Notes: generated by a model from the sequence alone, not told the origin. A DNA stretch of 8,932 nucleotides from Candidatus Aenigmatarchaeota archaeon (GCA_027310605.1 DAIDAN010000023.1:1-8932), one strand, 5' to 3'. Counted from the stretch's first letter, positions 1 to 5,328 are shown. Numbers and translations are program-made.

Positions 1-306
1 GTTTGCACGGATTCGGGAAGCATGCAGGAAGAGTCAGCCGCGCTTCATGTGCCATGTGTCACCGTACGGTTCGTGACGGACAGGCCGGAAAGCGTTGAAG
101 CAGGCATAAACAGGCTGGCAGCCCCGACTTGCAAGGATAATATATTGAAAGTATGCGATTCCGTAGAGCGCGATAACTCGAAAATGCGAAAAAATAAAAA
201 CCCATATGGCGGCGGGAATTCGTCTAAATTGATTCTTGATGCAATAGAAAATTTTGAAGGAAAAATGATTGCATGGGAGCACCATAAGAAGCATAACAGT
301 ATTTAA
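1..306 (+). CDS. wecB: UDP-N-acetylglucosamine 2-epimerase, C-terminal fragment (5' end outside window)
   Basis: The frame is open from base 1, so the gene starts upstream; 101 residues plus stop are visible. The family interconverts UDP-GlcNAc and UDP-ManNAc in the cytoplasm, feeding surface glycan synthesis. The fragment shows the family's C-terminal signatures in order: TDSGSMQEES near the start (family form TDSGG.QEE, which binds the UDP/phosphate), then VPCVTVR..TDRPESVEAG (family LR..TERPE..E.G), and NPYGGGNSSK near the end (family NPYGDG). The second glycine of TDSGG is serine here. The Met at base 22 lies inside the conserved TDSG motif and is not the start. thiI follows after 24 bases. 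The assignment is firm for the superfamily; strict substrate is inferred. Confidence 0.87.
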   Translation, partial: VCTDSGSMQEESAALHVPCVTVRFVTDRPESVEAGINRLAAPTCKDNILKVCDSVERDNSKMRKNKNPYGGGNSSKLILDAIENFEGKMIAWEHHKKHNSI

Positions 307-330
307 CTTCTTCTTCTACAATATTATTTT

Positions 331-1416
331 ATGAGAGACTCTGAGTGTATTCTTGTCAGGCTCGGCGAGATAGCGCTGAAAAGCCCGCAGGTGCAGCGAA
401 GGATGTTCGCAATTCTGCTGCAGAATATGCGCGCCGCGCTTGAAGGGCTGGAATACAGGATTGAGACGAACCCTAACAGGATTTTCATCTACACGAAGCA
501 GATTCCGGAAGCTGTCGAGCGCGCGAAAAAGGTTTTCGGCGTCACCTCGGTATCGCCCGCCTGGACCTGTTTCTCCGGATTGAACGATATCAGGATGCTC
601 GCTTCGGACATAGCCGTCGAGGTATTGAAGCTGACTGAAAAAAACTCTTTCGCAATCCGCGCGCACCGAGTCGGAAGGCACAAGTTCTCGTCAAAGGAGA
701 TAATGGAGGAGGCGGGCGCAGCAGTGAAGCGCGTTACTGGCGCAGGCGTTAATCTGGCGAAGCCCGACTATGAGATACAGATAGAGGCGCGCTCGCGCAG
801 GACCTACATATTCGTTGAGAAAATTCCCGCTGTCGGGGGAATGCCCGTGGGCGCGAGCGGCGGCATAGTTTCCGTTGTTGACAATCCTTTTGATGCCGTC
901 GCGGCCTGGCTGATGATGAAACGCGGCTGCGCCATTATGGCTGTAACCAGCGATGAAAGCGCAGGAATTGCCGGGAAGCTGGTGGGATGGGATAGACAGA
1001 TAAGTATACTGGTTTATGAAAAAAATATTCTGGAAAAATCGTTATCGGAAATTACTGAAATAAAAAGAAATTTCGCAAGAAGAATAATCCTGACAAAAAC
1101 CGCAGCTCTCGTTGCTGAAAAGGAAGGCGCGCTCGGCGTATCGTCGGGAATAAGACAGGATGCAGGATTGAAATTTATTCGGCAGATAAACAATGCCTCA
1201 AGCATGCCTGTTTACATGCCGCTGTTTCTTTACCCTGAAAAGGAATTGAAAACCATAATGAAAATGATTGGATTGAAAATAAAAAAGGATGAGGAAAAGT
1301 ATTGCGAAACCCTGACAGAGGAAGACTTTGGCAAGATAAAAATTGAAGAAACAGCGAGAAATATTGCTGGATCGCTGAAGGAAGCGGGTGAGAAGAATGA
1401 AAACAAGTCTGTCTGA
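331..1416 (+). CDS. thiI: ThiI-like tRNA sulfurtransferase homologue with THUMP domain and degenerate catalytic motifs
   Basis: 361 residues. ThiI adenylates U8 of tRNA and replaces its oxygen with sulfur to give 4-thiouridine. The N-terminal ferredoxin-like part (about 1-60) and THUMP RNA-binding domain (about 60-170, with FAIRAHRVGRHKFSS and the closing RTYIFVEKIPAVGGMPVG) are well kept. The PP-loop, normally SGGxDSPVAAWLMMKRG, reads SGGIVS at residues 176-181: the Asp is Val, and extra residues (VVDNPFD) precede AVAAWLMMKRGC. The CxxC expected before the RRxM-like region in archaeal enzymes is not seen, and the GESLGQVASQ segment is reduced to EGALGVSSGI. There is no rhodanese domain, which is usual in archaea. 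No frameshift is visible, so it is either a repurposed tRNA-binding protein or a divergent enzyme. Its 3' end overlaps the next gene, suggesting one transcript. Confidence 0.85.
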   Translation: MRDSECILVRLGEIALKSPQVQRRMFAILLQNMRAALEGLEYRIETNPNRIFIYTKQIPEAVERAKKVFGVTSVSPAWTCFSGLNDIRMLASDIAVEVLKLTEKNSFAIRAHRVGRHKFSSKEIMEEAGAAVKRVTGAGVNLAKPDYEIQIEARSRRTYIFVEKIPAVGGMPVGASGGIVSVVDNPFDAVAAWLMMKRGCAIMAVTSDESAGIAGKLVGWDRQISILVYEKNILEKSLSEITEIKRNFARRIILTKTAALVAEKEGALGVSSGIRQDAGLKFIRQINNASSMPVYMPLFLYPEKELKTIMKMIGLKIKKDEEKYCETLTEEDFGKIKIEETARNIAGSLKEAGEKNENKSV

Positions 1417-1810
1417 AGATGCGGCGGAAACAGAAAGCATAGAAAAAAAGATTAGCGATGAAACGATAAAGTCCGCGATAATGTCAGTTATGGAAAGGCG
1501 CAGCTTTGTAAAGTCGCAGGAAGAATTAACTTCCTTTGTCAATGCGGAAATCAACGATAATTTCCAGCCCCAGAAAATCAGGGTTCTCGCGCTGGAGATT
1601 CCGGAGATAGAAGTTCGGGTTCTGACAAAGAAATCCAATAGAGAGAAGCCCACGGACTGCCCGTCCTGCGGAAAGCGGCTGAAAGGCTTGCATGCGAAGA
1701 ATCTTCTGAACCAGAAAGTTGTGGTCGGGCTGGAATGCCTGCGCTGCAACTATCGCGGCACGCTGAAGAGTTTCGCGCCGTTCAGGTACGAGTTCAGCTT
1801 GAGAAAGTGA
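1397..1810 (+). CDS. zinc-ribbon protein of unknown function
   Basis: 137 residues from the ATG at 1397, which has a GGTGA ribosome-binding site just upstream; a GTG at 1388 would add three residues. It overlaps the end of thiI by 20 bases, so translation is probably coupled. The N-terminal half (about 10-60) is charged and helical. Then comes a short strand-rich region (IRVLALEIPEIEVRVL) and a C-terminal four-cysteine zinc ribbon: CPSC at residues 88-91 and CLRC at 114-117. The ribbon resembles those of nucleic-acid-associated archaeal proteins. Coupling to a THUMP protein makes an RNA-related role plausible but unproven. I do not recognise the family. Confidence 0.78.
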   Translation: MKTSLSEDAAETESIEKKISDETIKSAIMSVMERRSFVKSQEELTSFVNAEINDNFQPQKIRVLALEIPEIEVRVLTKKSNREKPTDCPSCGKRLKGLHAKNLLNQKVVVGLECLRCNYRGTLKSFAPFRYEFSLRK

Positions 1811-1813
1811 AAG

Positions 1814-1822
1814 TATATAAAA
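1814..1822 (+). promoter_or_regulatory. TATA box for tRNA-Ser
   Basis: TATATAAAA lies about 26-34 bases before the first base of tRNA-Ser, the usual archaeal TATA distance if transcription starts just upstream of the mature 5' end. It sits directly after the stop codon of the zinc-ribbon gene. Confidence 0.65.
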
Positions 1823-1887
1823 TTCTATAAAACAATCTTATCTTGATGCCGTCGTAGCGAAGCTCGGTTCAACGCGCCCGCCTCGAA

Positions 1888-1949
1888 TGAGGCTTTTCTC
1901 GCGAGAAAAGCCTCAAGCCAAAGAGGCATATTCGGAAATATTATGAGAA
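1888..1949 (+). other. BHB intron 1 of tRNA-Ser (position 37/38)
   Basis: 62 nt. The central helix is CTCG (anticodon loop, 1882-1885) with TGAG (1944-1947), flanked by bulges AA|T and AA|A, and the anticodon stem is the outer helix. The intron has a long local hairpin GAGGCTTTTCTC / GAGAAAAGCCTC followed by AAGCCAAAGAGGCATAT. It is clearly related to 16S intron 1 (8283-8358). The inner helix next to the 5' bulge is not strict, so this is a relaxed motif. Confidence 0.82.
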
Positions 1950-1975
1950 AGCGGGTGTGCGCAAGCACACGCAGG

Positions 1976-2056
1976 TGAGCCTTTTTCTTTTTGGCGAAGG
2001 ACTTGAAAAAAGAAAAACGCTCAAGCGAAAAAGAAAAAAAGAAGAGGCTCTGCGAT
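1976..2056 (+). other. BHB intron 2 of tRNA-Ser (T arm, position 53/54)
   Basis: 81 nt with a textbook BHB: central helix CGCA (1970-1973) with TGCG (2051-2054), bulges GG|T and AT|T, inner helix GAGCC (1977-1981) with GGCTC (2046-2050). Cutting after the second bulge base joins GCAGG to TTCGAA. The interior is A/T-rich, with CTTTTTCTTTTTGG and its near complement, and resembles tRNA-His intron 3 and 16S intron 2. Confidence 0.82.
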
Positions 2057-2062
2057 TTCGAA

Positions 2063-2075
2063 ACAGCAGGAAAAA
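2063..2075 (+). other. possible 13-nt mini-intron in the T loop of tRNA-Ser
   Basis: Thirteen bases, ACAGCAGGAAAAA, stand between TTCGAA and TCCTGC. Removing them (or the same length shifted by one to three bases) gives a regular T arm GCAGG-TTCGAAT-CCTGC. They contain a second copy of the T-stem sequence GCAGG. With cuts shifted one base 5', a central helix GTTC/GGAA has three of four pairs, so the BHB is weak. The alternative is an abnormal T arm. Confidence 0.4.
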
Positions 2076-2112
2076 TCCTGCCGACGGCGCCAAATAAATT
2101 AAATTGATTTTT

Positions 2113-2511
2113 ATGAAAAAGAAAGTCGTAATCTGCAACAGCGCAATATTTCACAAAGAATCGAAAGAGTGGAAAAGAAAGCTTGAAGAAGAAGGATACG
2201 AAGTCATAAAAATACCGGAACATAATATAAATTCTCTTAATGATTACAGGATTGGACATACAAAACATTACAAAAAAATCATGGAAGCCGATGTCTTGTT
2301 TGTCCTGAACTTGGAGAAGAACGGAATCCAGAATTATATCGGCCCCAGCGTATTCGCGGAGATTGCTTTCGCAATAGGCTTGAACATATCGCTTGGAAAG
2401 AAAATCGAAATCTTTTGTATTAACCATCTGCCGCAGAATCTTCCTTACTCTGATGAGATGGACAAGTGGAAAGAACTCGGTTGGATTAGAATCTGGAAAG
2501 AAAAACAATAA
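2113..2511 (+). CDS. nucleoside 2-deoxyribosyltransferase-like protein
   Basis: 132 residues from ATG 2113; a TTG at 2104 would add three. It has a Rossmann-like start (KKKVVICNSAIF), a middle ADVLFVLNLEKNGIQNYIGPSVFAEIAFAIGL (about 59-90), and GKKIEIFC..HLP....YSDEM near the end. The order strand, D-x-LFVLN, then Glu in a helix (E83 in FAEIAFA) matches proteins of the nucleoside 2-deoxyribosyltransferase fold, where that Glu is the nucleophile. Substrate is unknown; a base-exchange or nucleotide N-glycosidase activity is only possible. It starts 20 bases after tRNA-Ser with no clear Shine-Dalgarno site, and its stop is one base from that of the convergent gene. Confidence 0.72.
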   Translation: MKKKVVICNSAIFHKESKEWKRKLEEEGYEVIKIPEHNINSLNDYRIGHTKHYKKIMEADVLFVLNLEKNGIQNYIGPSVFAEIAFAIGLNISLGKKIEIFCINHLPQNLPYSDEMDKWKELGWIRIWKEKQ

Positions 2512-2512
2512 T

Positions 2513-2785
2513 TCATATCTGCACCCCGAATGCGTCCGAGAACTTCTCTATCTTCTTTATCTCGGAGATGAATCTCTCCCCTTTTTCAGTGATTCGGTAG
2601 ACTGTGCGCTTCAATTTGACCTCCTCTATGAATCCCCCTTCTATCAGCATCGCAAGATATTTTTTCATCCTCGGGTGCGAGAGGTTCGCTTTGTAGAGTA
2701 TGTGTGTGGGCTTCATCCCGCCGCTCTCGCCTATGAGCTTCAGTATTTCGGTGAGTATTGAGATTCTCGACCTTTTGGCGTTCAT
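2513..2785 (-). CDS. winged-helix DNA-binding protein
   Basis: 90 residues. The pattern ISILTEILKLIGESGGMKPTHILYKANLSHPRMKKYLAMLIEGGFIEEV....RTVYRITEKGERFISEI is the compact archaeal winged-helix regulator type: three helices with a recognition helix around HPRMKKYLAML (about 37-47), a wing ending in YRITEKG, and a C-terminal helix that could dimerise. It lies 32 bases downstream of the six-TM membrane protein on the same strand, a pairing that suggests co-transcription and perhaps regulation of that protein. The target is unknown. Confidence 0.83.
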   Translation of the reverse strand: MNAKRSRISILTEILKLIGESGGMKPTHILYKANLSHPRMKKYLAMLIEGGFIEEVKLKRTVYRITEKGERFISEIKKIEKFSDAFGVQI

Positions 2786-2817
2786 AAAACATAACCGTTA
2801 TTTTTTCACGGGCGTTT

Positions 2818-3435
2818 TCAAACTTTGTTTACTCTTCTTAGCATTACAAGAAGCGACACGAACCCGGCGAGCAGCGAAGCCTGCGCGAACACGTAGACAA
2901 GGGCGTTCAGCGAAGTGAAGAGCGAAAGCAGGTGGTAGGCGCCGATGAGCGAGAATGCCATCATCACGAGAAGCGTGTTTGCATTCCTGTTCAGGCTGTA
3001 GTTCAGCGCGCTCTTGAAAACCACATATGAAAGCAGGAAGAGGGAAAGGATTTGAAAATACGGGAAGCCCGTGTCCCAGAGGGGGAGGAAGATGGGGAAC
3101 CTCATTTTCTCCGGCAGGTACATTGCCACGAGCAGGCCGTATGCGAATATGGAGCTTGTGTAATAAATCCAGAAGCCGAAATCGTCGGCCCAGGAGGTGC
3201 TGTTGTGTATCACAGAGGCGCTGGACAGCATGATGTTGAAGACCGTTGTTATTCCGAGGATCAGCAGCCCCATGCTCAGCGCCGCAAAGCTTGCGTAAAG
3301 GTAGAAATGCGATTGCTTCGAAGTCATGCTGTAGAGCCTGAACGCGTTGAAGCTCACGAGAAATCCGATTGCTGCAGAAAGGATGTACATCGCGGAGTCG
3401 AACCCGAAAAACCAGGAAGGCACGAGGACAATCAT
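2818..3435 (-). CDS. six-TM integral membrane protein of unknown function
   Basis: 205 residues. Hydrophobic segments lie roughly at 16-34, 45-68, 86-106, 122-142, 152-173 and 177-199, separated by short charged loops (SMTSKQS, LPEKMRF, LNRNANT), ending RRVNKV on the probable cytoplasmic side. No signal peptide, metal site or transporter motif is visible. The start has GGTAG a few bases upstream, and a TATA-like sequence lies about 33-45 bases before the ATG. It is the first gene of a two-gene unit with the winged-helix protein. I do not recognise the family. Confidence 0.75.
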   Translation of the reverse strand: MIVLVPSWFFGFDSAMYILSAAIGFLVSFNAFRLYSMTSKQSHFYLYASFAALSMGLLILGITTVFNIMLSSASVIHNSTSWADDFGFWIYYTSSIFAYGLLVAMYLPEKMRFPIFLPLWDTGFPYFQILSLFLLSYVVFKSALNYSLNRNANTLLVMMAFSLIGAYHLLSLFTSLNALVYVFAQASLLAGFVSLLVMLRRVNKV

Positions 3436-3467
3436 TCTACCACTGATATGTTTTCAGAGATGATTGG

Positions 3468-3480
3468 ATATAATTTTTAT
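3468..3480 (-). promoter_or_regulatory. TATA-like promoter of the membrane protein/winged-helix unit
   Basis: On the minus strand the sequence ATAAAAATTATAT precedes the membrane protein ATG by about 33 bases. This suits an archaeal TATA box with a short leader. No other strong box is seen between it and the start. Confidence 0.4.
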
Positions 3481-3513
3481 GAACCATAAGTCCAGATTCA
3501 AAATTCACAAGCG

Positions 3514-3521
3514 GCTTATAA
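3514..3521 (+). promoter_or_regulatory. TATA box upstream of the small ORF / structured RNA
   Basis: CTTATAAG, about 55-60 bases upstream of the candidate ATG at 3574, would place a start near 3545. It could serve either a short leader plus small ORF or a non-coding RNA. Confidence 0.35.
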
Positions 3522-3573
3522 GCCTTTTTCAAACCATTCTTGCAAAAAACACCCGCAAAAAGCAAAAGAGGTG

Positions 3574-3696
3574 ATGATGCAAAAAATTACAGCTTCGTTC
3601 CGCGCCCATAAACAGATGGAAGGCGACCTGTCGCCTTCGATCGTTAGGGGCGCCATTTCCTGCTTCTCCGAAGTATTTAAGATTTCTTTGAAGTGA
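3574..3696 (+). CDS. possible 39-40 residue protein, or a structured RNA
   Basis: ATG codons at 3574 and 3577 open a frame of 40 or 39 residues (begins MQKITASFRAHK from 3577, ends SEVFKISLK). A very good anti-16S match, GAGGTGAT, overlaps the start and is almost too close for normal initiation. The same stretch folds well: AAGGCGAC (3620-3627) with GTCGCCTT (3630-3637), enclosed by GCGCCC (3602-3607) with GGGCGC (3648-3653). The fold argues for an RNA function. I recognise neither the protein nor the RNA. Otherwise the 3436-3797 gap holds only the two promoters and the repeated element at 3755-3788. Confidence 0.3.
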   Translation: MMQKITASFRAHKQMEGDLSPSIVRGAISCFSEVFKISLK

Positions 3697-3754
3697 AACA
3701 ATATCGATTGAAATTAAAAATGCAATGATTATATTTTTTTCGCGATTGCATAAT

Positions 3755-3788
3755 CAGCCGTCCTGATTTTGAACAGATTTCGCAATGA
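3755..3788 (-). repeat. copy of a roughly 40-bp intergenic repeat, 3' of tRNA-Gly
   Basis: Read on the minus strand it runs CATTGCGAAATCTGTTCAAA then ATCAGGACGGCT. It matches the plus-strand copies at 4978-5019 and 5810-5851 and sits just after the tRNA-Gly 3' end, in the direction of that gene's transcription. Confidence 0.5.
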
Positions 3789-3797
3789 AAAAAAATA
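3789..3797 (-). terminator. oligo-T terminator of tRNA-Gly
   Basis: On the minus strand the encoded CCA is followed by TATTTTTTTT, the usual archaeal intrinsic terminator. The T run starts within a few bases of the tRNA end. Confidence 0.55.
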
Positions 3798-3814
3798 TGG
3801 TGCGCCGGACGGGA

Positions 3815-3953
3815 CCGAACCGCAGGGGGCAAAAAGCTGGAAGTAGGCTCTGCCTACTTCAATCGGTTTACCCCTTCAGTTCTACGGTACTCCTGATACC
3901 CCCGTAAAACTTGCGTTTTTCTCCCGTTATCGCGAAAAATATTTTTCGCGCGC
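3815..3953 (-). other. insert C in the T loop of tRNA-Gly (about 139 nt, boundaries uncertain)
   Basis: The bases between TTCAAA and TCCCGT must be removed for a normal T arm. The insert contains perfect hairpins CGCGAAAAAT/ATTTTTCGCG and GAAGTAGGC-AGA-GCCTACTTC, and two further copies of the T-stem word ACGGG. No convincing BHB was found at its ends, so the boundaries rest only on the mature tRNA structure. Confidence 0.5.
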
Positions 3954-3959
3954 TTTGAA

Positions 3960-4048
3960 CACACGAAGCTTTTCTTTTTTATTAATTTCTTTCTTTTCCT
4001 TAAGGTTTTCTTTCTTTTCATTTTCTTCACAAAAGAAAGAAAAGCTTA
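3960..4048 (-). other. BHB intron B of tRNA-Gly (T arm, position 53/54)
   Basis: 89 nt. Perfect motif: central helix CACG with CGTG, bulges GG|T and TG|T, inner helix AAGCTTTTC with GAAAAGCTT. Excision joins ACGGG to TTCAAA, a correct T stem and T-loop start. The interior is rich in GAAAGAAAA-type runs, like the T-arm introns of tRNA-Ser and tRNA-His. Confidence 0.82.
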
Positions 4049-4071
4049 CCCGTGTCGCGAGCTTGGCAAGC

Positions 4072-4106
4072 ATATGCATAAGGGTTGATGCGCGAAATCC
4101 CTTATT
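4072..4106 (-). other. BHB intron A of tRNA-Gly (position 29/30, inside the anticodon stem)
   Basis: 35 nt. Inner helix ATAAGGG with CCCTTAT, seven perfect pairs; central helix ATAC/GCAT with three of four pairs; bulges GA|A and AT|G. Excision joins CGA to GC and creates a perfect five-pair anticodon stem with GCTCG. The anticodon stem cannot form before splicing. Confidence 0.8.
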
Positions 4107-4159
4107 TCGTATCCTGCCGCTAGACTACCAGCGCATATCAGAATAAATTATGCATGAAA

Positions 4160-4170
4160 CTTAAATAAAT
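4160..4170 (-). promoter_or_regulatory. TATA box of tRNA-Gly
   Basis: Minus strand ATTTATTTAAG lies about 26-36 bases before the tRNA 5' end. It overlaps the 8-bp duplication next to the MITE-like element, so that element has landed at the edge of this promoter. Confidence 0.5.
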
Positions 4171-4172
4171 AT

Positions 4173-4299
4173 AGCTCTGTAGAAATCCTGACGATATGGA
4201 TTGAGTCCGAAATCAGAACGGCCGTTGAAGCAGTTTGCTGTCCGCTTTTATCGTCGTTCTTTGTTTGGAATTCTTCCGTAATGGGATTTCTACAGAGCC
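4173..4299. mobile_element. 127-bp MITE-like inverted-repeat element with 8-bp target duplication
   Basis: The ends are AGCTCTGTAGAAATCC (4173-4188) and GGATTTCTACAGAGCC (4284-4299), complementary except for the outermost base. The direct repeat ATAAATAT flanks both sides (4165-4172 and 4300-4307). The interior is itself an imperfect long hairpin, for example AGAACG with CGTTCT, and has no ORF. The 8-bp duplication and a GGCTCTGT-type end resemble IS6-family elements such as IS26 (ends GGCACTGTTGCAAA). I infer a non-autonomous derivative. A structured RNA is the alternative, but flanking duplications favour transposition. Confidence 0.72.
4191..4231 (+). repeat. diverged copy of the 40-bp intergenic repeat inside the MITE-like element
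   Basis: The stretch with TTGAGTCCGAAATCAGAACG then GCCGTTGAAGC lines up with the copies at 4978 and 5810, mainly over TTGA..TC.CAAAATCAGAACGGC. Confidence 0.4.
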
Positions 4300-4351
4300 A
4301 TAAATATGCAAAGCTGCAATCTTTTTATTTTGCTCTTTTCATTATATTTTT

Positions 4352-4885
4352 ATGAACCTCAAGCTTCCCTACCACCGCCAGAAGAACTGCTATTTCTGCG
4401 GGCCGACATGTCTCAAGGTTGTTCTTGAAATATTAGGGAAGAAGATGACGGAAAAGGAGCTGGCGAGAATTGCGGGAACAAGCGAAAAGGCCGGCACGCC
4501 GCACAGTGGAATGATAGCGGACTGCAACAAGTCCGGCTTCTCCTGCTTCGTTCATGAAAACGCAAGCCTCAAGAACATAAAATCTTTCCTGAAAGCGGGG
4601 CTGCCTGTGATAGCGGACTGGACCGACAGCGAGAGCGGCACTCCGCATTACAGCGTGATAACGGAAATAGGAAGGAAAAACATTTTCTTCTGCGACCCCT
4701 GGTACGGGCCGAAATACGAAGTTGGCAGGAAAACTTTCGAGAAATATTGGGAGGACAGGCTTACAAGAGGAAAGAGATGGATAATGATAATCCTTCCCAA
4801 GAACGCAAGTGTCAGGGAGGAGATAGAAATTTCTGCAAACAGAAAAAATATCTTGGTGAAAGCGGGAAGAATTTACAAGGCGTAA
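4352..4885 (+). CDS. C39-type papain-like cysteine peptidase domain protein
   Basis: 177 residues, a single peptidase domain. Gln10 precedes the nucleophile motif CGPTCLKVVLEILG (Cys16). Then come a helical region and GAGTPHSGM-like turn (about 42-54), a strand with GLPVIADW (83-90), His99 in GTPHYSVITEI, and Asp115 in CDPWYG. Gln, Cys, His and Asp in this order match the C39 family, which cleaves double-glycine leader peptides when fused to ABC exporters. Here there is no transporter domain and no signal peptide, so it resembles the stand-alone C39-like cytoplasmic proteins whose substrates are unknown. The leader is short with no clear Shine-Dalgarno site; T-rich TATA-like sequence lies about 25 bases upstream of the ATG. 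Confidence 0.8.
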   Translation: MNLKLPYHRQKNCYFCGPTCLKVVLEILGKKMTEKELARIAGTSEKAGTPHSGMIADCNKSGFSCFVHENASLKNIKSFLKAGLPVIADWTDSESGTPHYSVITEIGRKNIFFCDPWYGPKYEVGRKTFEKYWEDRLTRGKRWIMIILPKNASVREEIEISANRKNILVKAGRIYKA

Positions 4886-4977
4886 ACAAGAAAATAAAAT
4901 ACGCTTACCAAAACCATTAAATACTTGACAAAGTGAATAAACAGCAAGAAGCACATTAAGGATTGATTGGAAAAAAT

Positions 4978-5019
4978 CATTATGACTTGAACTCACAAAA
5001 TCAAAACGGCCGGTTAGGC
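4978..5019 (+). repeat. copy of the 40-bp intergenic repeat, 3' of the peptidase gene
   Basis: Begins CATTATGACTTGAACTCAC and continues AAAATCAAAACGGCCGG. It matches 5810-5851 at most positions and the minus-strand copy at 3755-3788. Confidence 0.6.
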
Positions 5020-5071
5020 AACGCGAAAACAATATTATAAGCGTATTGAACTGAATCGAAATAATTAAGGC

Positions 5072-5132
5072 TTGCGCACAAAAACCTGAAAGGTTTTTGG
5101 CGGCGCCGAAAATCTTGCAGATTTTCGTGCAA
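5072..5132. repeat. paired-hairpin module A
   Basis: TTGCGCAC, then hairpin AAAAACC-tgaaa-GGTTTTT, linker GGCGGCGCC, hairpin GAAAATC-ttgca-GATTTTC, then GTGCAA. The two outer words are largely complementary, so the module can close as a three-way junction. Same plan as module D in 16S intron 2. Confidence 0.65.
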
Positions 5133-5196
5133 ACCACAAAAACAGCACGCTGTCAAAGCCTCTTGATGCTATGCTTTTATCGGCGTTAGTTTCAAA

Positions 5197-5305
5197 TTGC
5201 ACGGAAAATCTTTCAGATTTTCCGGCAGGTACGGAACTTTCAGTTCCGACTCCGCCAGAAAGCTCTGCTTTCTGTGCGTGCCGAAAAGCGAAGCTTTTCA
5301 TGCAC
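5197..5305. repeat. paired-hairpin module B (four hairpins in tandem)
   Basis: Four perfect short hairpins in a row: GGAAAATC/GATTTTCC, CGGAACT/AGTTCCG, CAGAAAGC/GCTTTCTG and GAAAAGC/GCTTTTC, joined by 7-9 base linkers such as CGGCAGGTA and TGCGTGCC and ending in TGCACA. It looks like two modules side by side, directly upstream of the coiled-coil gene. Confidence 0.65.
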
Positions 5306-5328
5306 ATTCCATATCGAAGGTAATTCTC

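Larger units (their letters stand above)
1848..2092 (+). tRNA. tRNA-Ser(CGA), interrupted by two clear introns and a 13-nt extra segment
   Basis: Acceptor GCCGTCG (1848-1854) pairs with CGACGGC (2082-2088); discriminator G; CCA is encoded. The anticodon stem CCCGC/GCGGG encloses the loop CTCGAA plus A, with anticodon CGA at 1884-1886. The class II variable arm TGTGC-GCAA-GCACA (1956-1969) supports serine. T stem is GCAGG (1971-1975) with CCTGC (2077-2081). Inferred exons: 1848-1887, 1950-1975, 2057-2062, 2076-2092, giving 89 nt. Intron 1 is at canonical position 37/38, intron 2 at 53/54. After intron 2 the T loop TTCGAA is followed by 13 bases that must also go if a normal 7-nt T loop is to form. 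Confidence 0.9.
3798..4134 (-). tRNA. tRNA-Gly(GCC), 337-bp gene interrupted at least three times
   Basis: On the minus strand GCGCTGG (4134-4128) pairs with CCGGCGC (3808-3802), followed by discriminator A and encoded CCA. The D arm is GTC-TAGCGGCAG-GAT. Anticodon loop TTGCCAA has GCC at 4067-4065. After removing an intron inside the 5' anticodon stem, the stem becomes CGAGC/GCTCG. T stem is ACGGG (4053-4049) with CCCGT (3813-3809). Inferred exons: 4134-4107, 4071-4049, 3959-3954, 3814-3798, total 74 nt. Acceptor, discriminator and D arm match archaeal tRNA-Gly. The last insert (3953-3815) has no clear BHB, so the T-loop exon structure is the least certain part. Confidence 0.85.
4886..5328. 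other. gene-free region with repeat, promoter and hairpin modules
   Basis: No protein gene is convincing in these 443 bases. From left to right they hold a copy of the 40-bp repeat (4978-5019), a TATA-like AATATTATAAG at about 5030-5040, hairpin module A (5072-5132), and hairpin module B (5197-5305). If the TATA box drives the next gene, both modules lie in a long 5' leader. Frames that cross module B are artefacts of its palindromes. Confidence 0.55.

Noticed and set aside
3052..3489. Plus-strand frame of 145 residues opposite the membrane protein
   Set aside because: It is the shadow of a convincing six-TM protein on the minus strand; its composition is rich in H, E and R with no recognisable domain.
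3571..3577. GTGATGA as a box C of a C/D guide RNA
   Set aside because: No box D (CTGA) or D'/C' pair at suitable spacing; the bases are better explained as a Shine-Dalgarno-like start region.
5072..5305. CRISPR-like array or tandem rho-independent terminators
   Set aside because: Hairpin arms differ from one another, there are no constant repeats with spacers of even length, and most hairpins lack a following T run.
5197..5328. N-terminal extension of the coiled-coil protein
   Set aside because: These codons run through four perfect hairpins of module B; the ATG at 5329 has a ribosome-binding site and begins the ordinary protein sequence.
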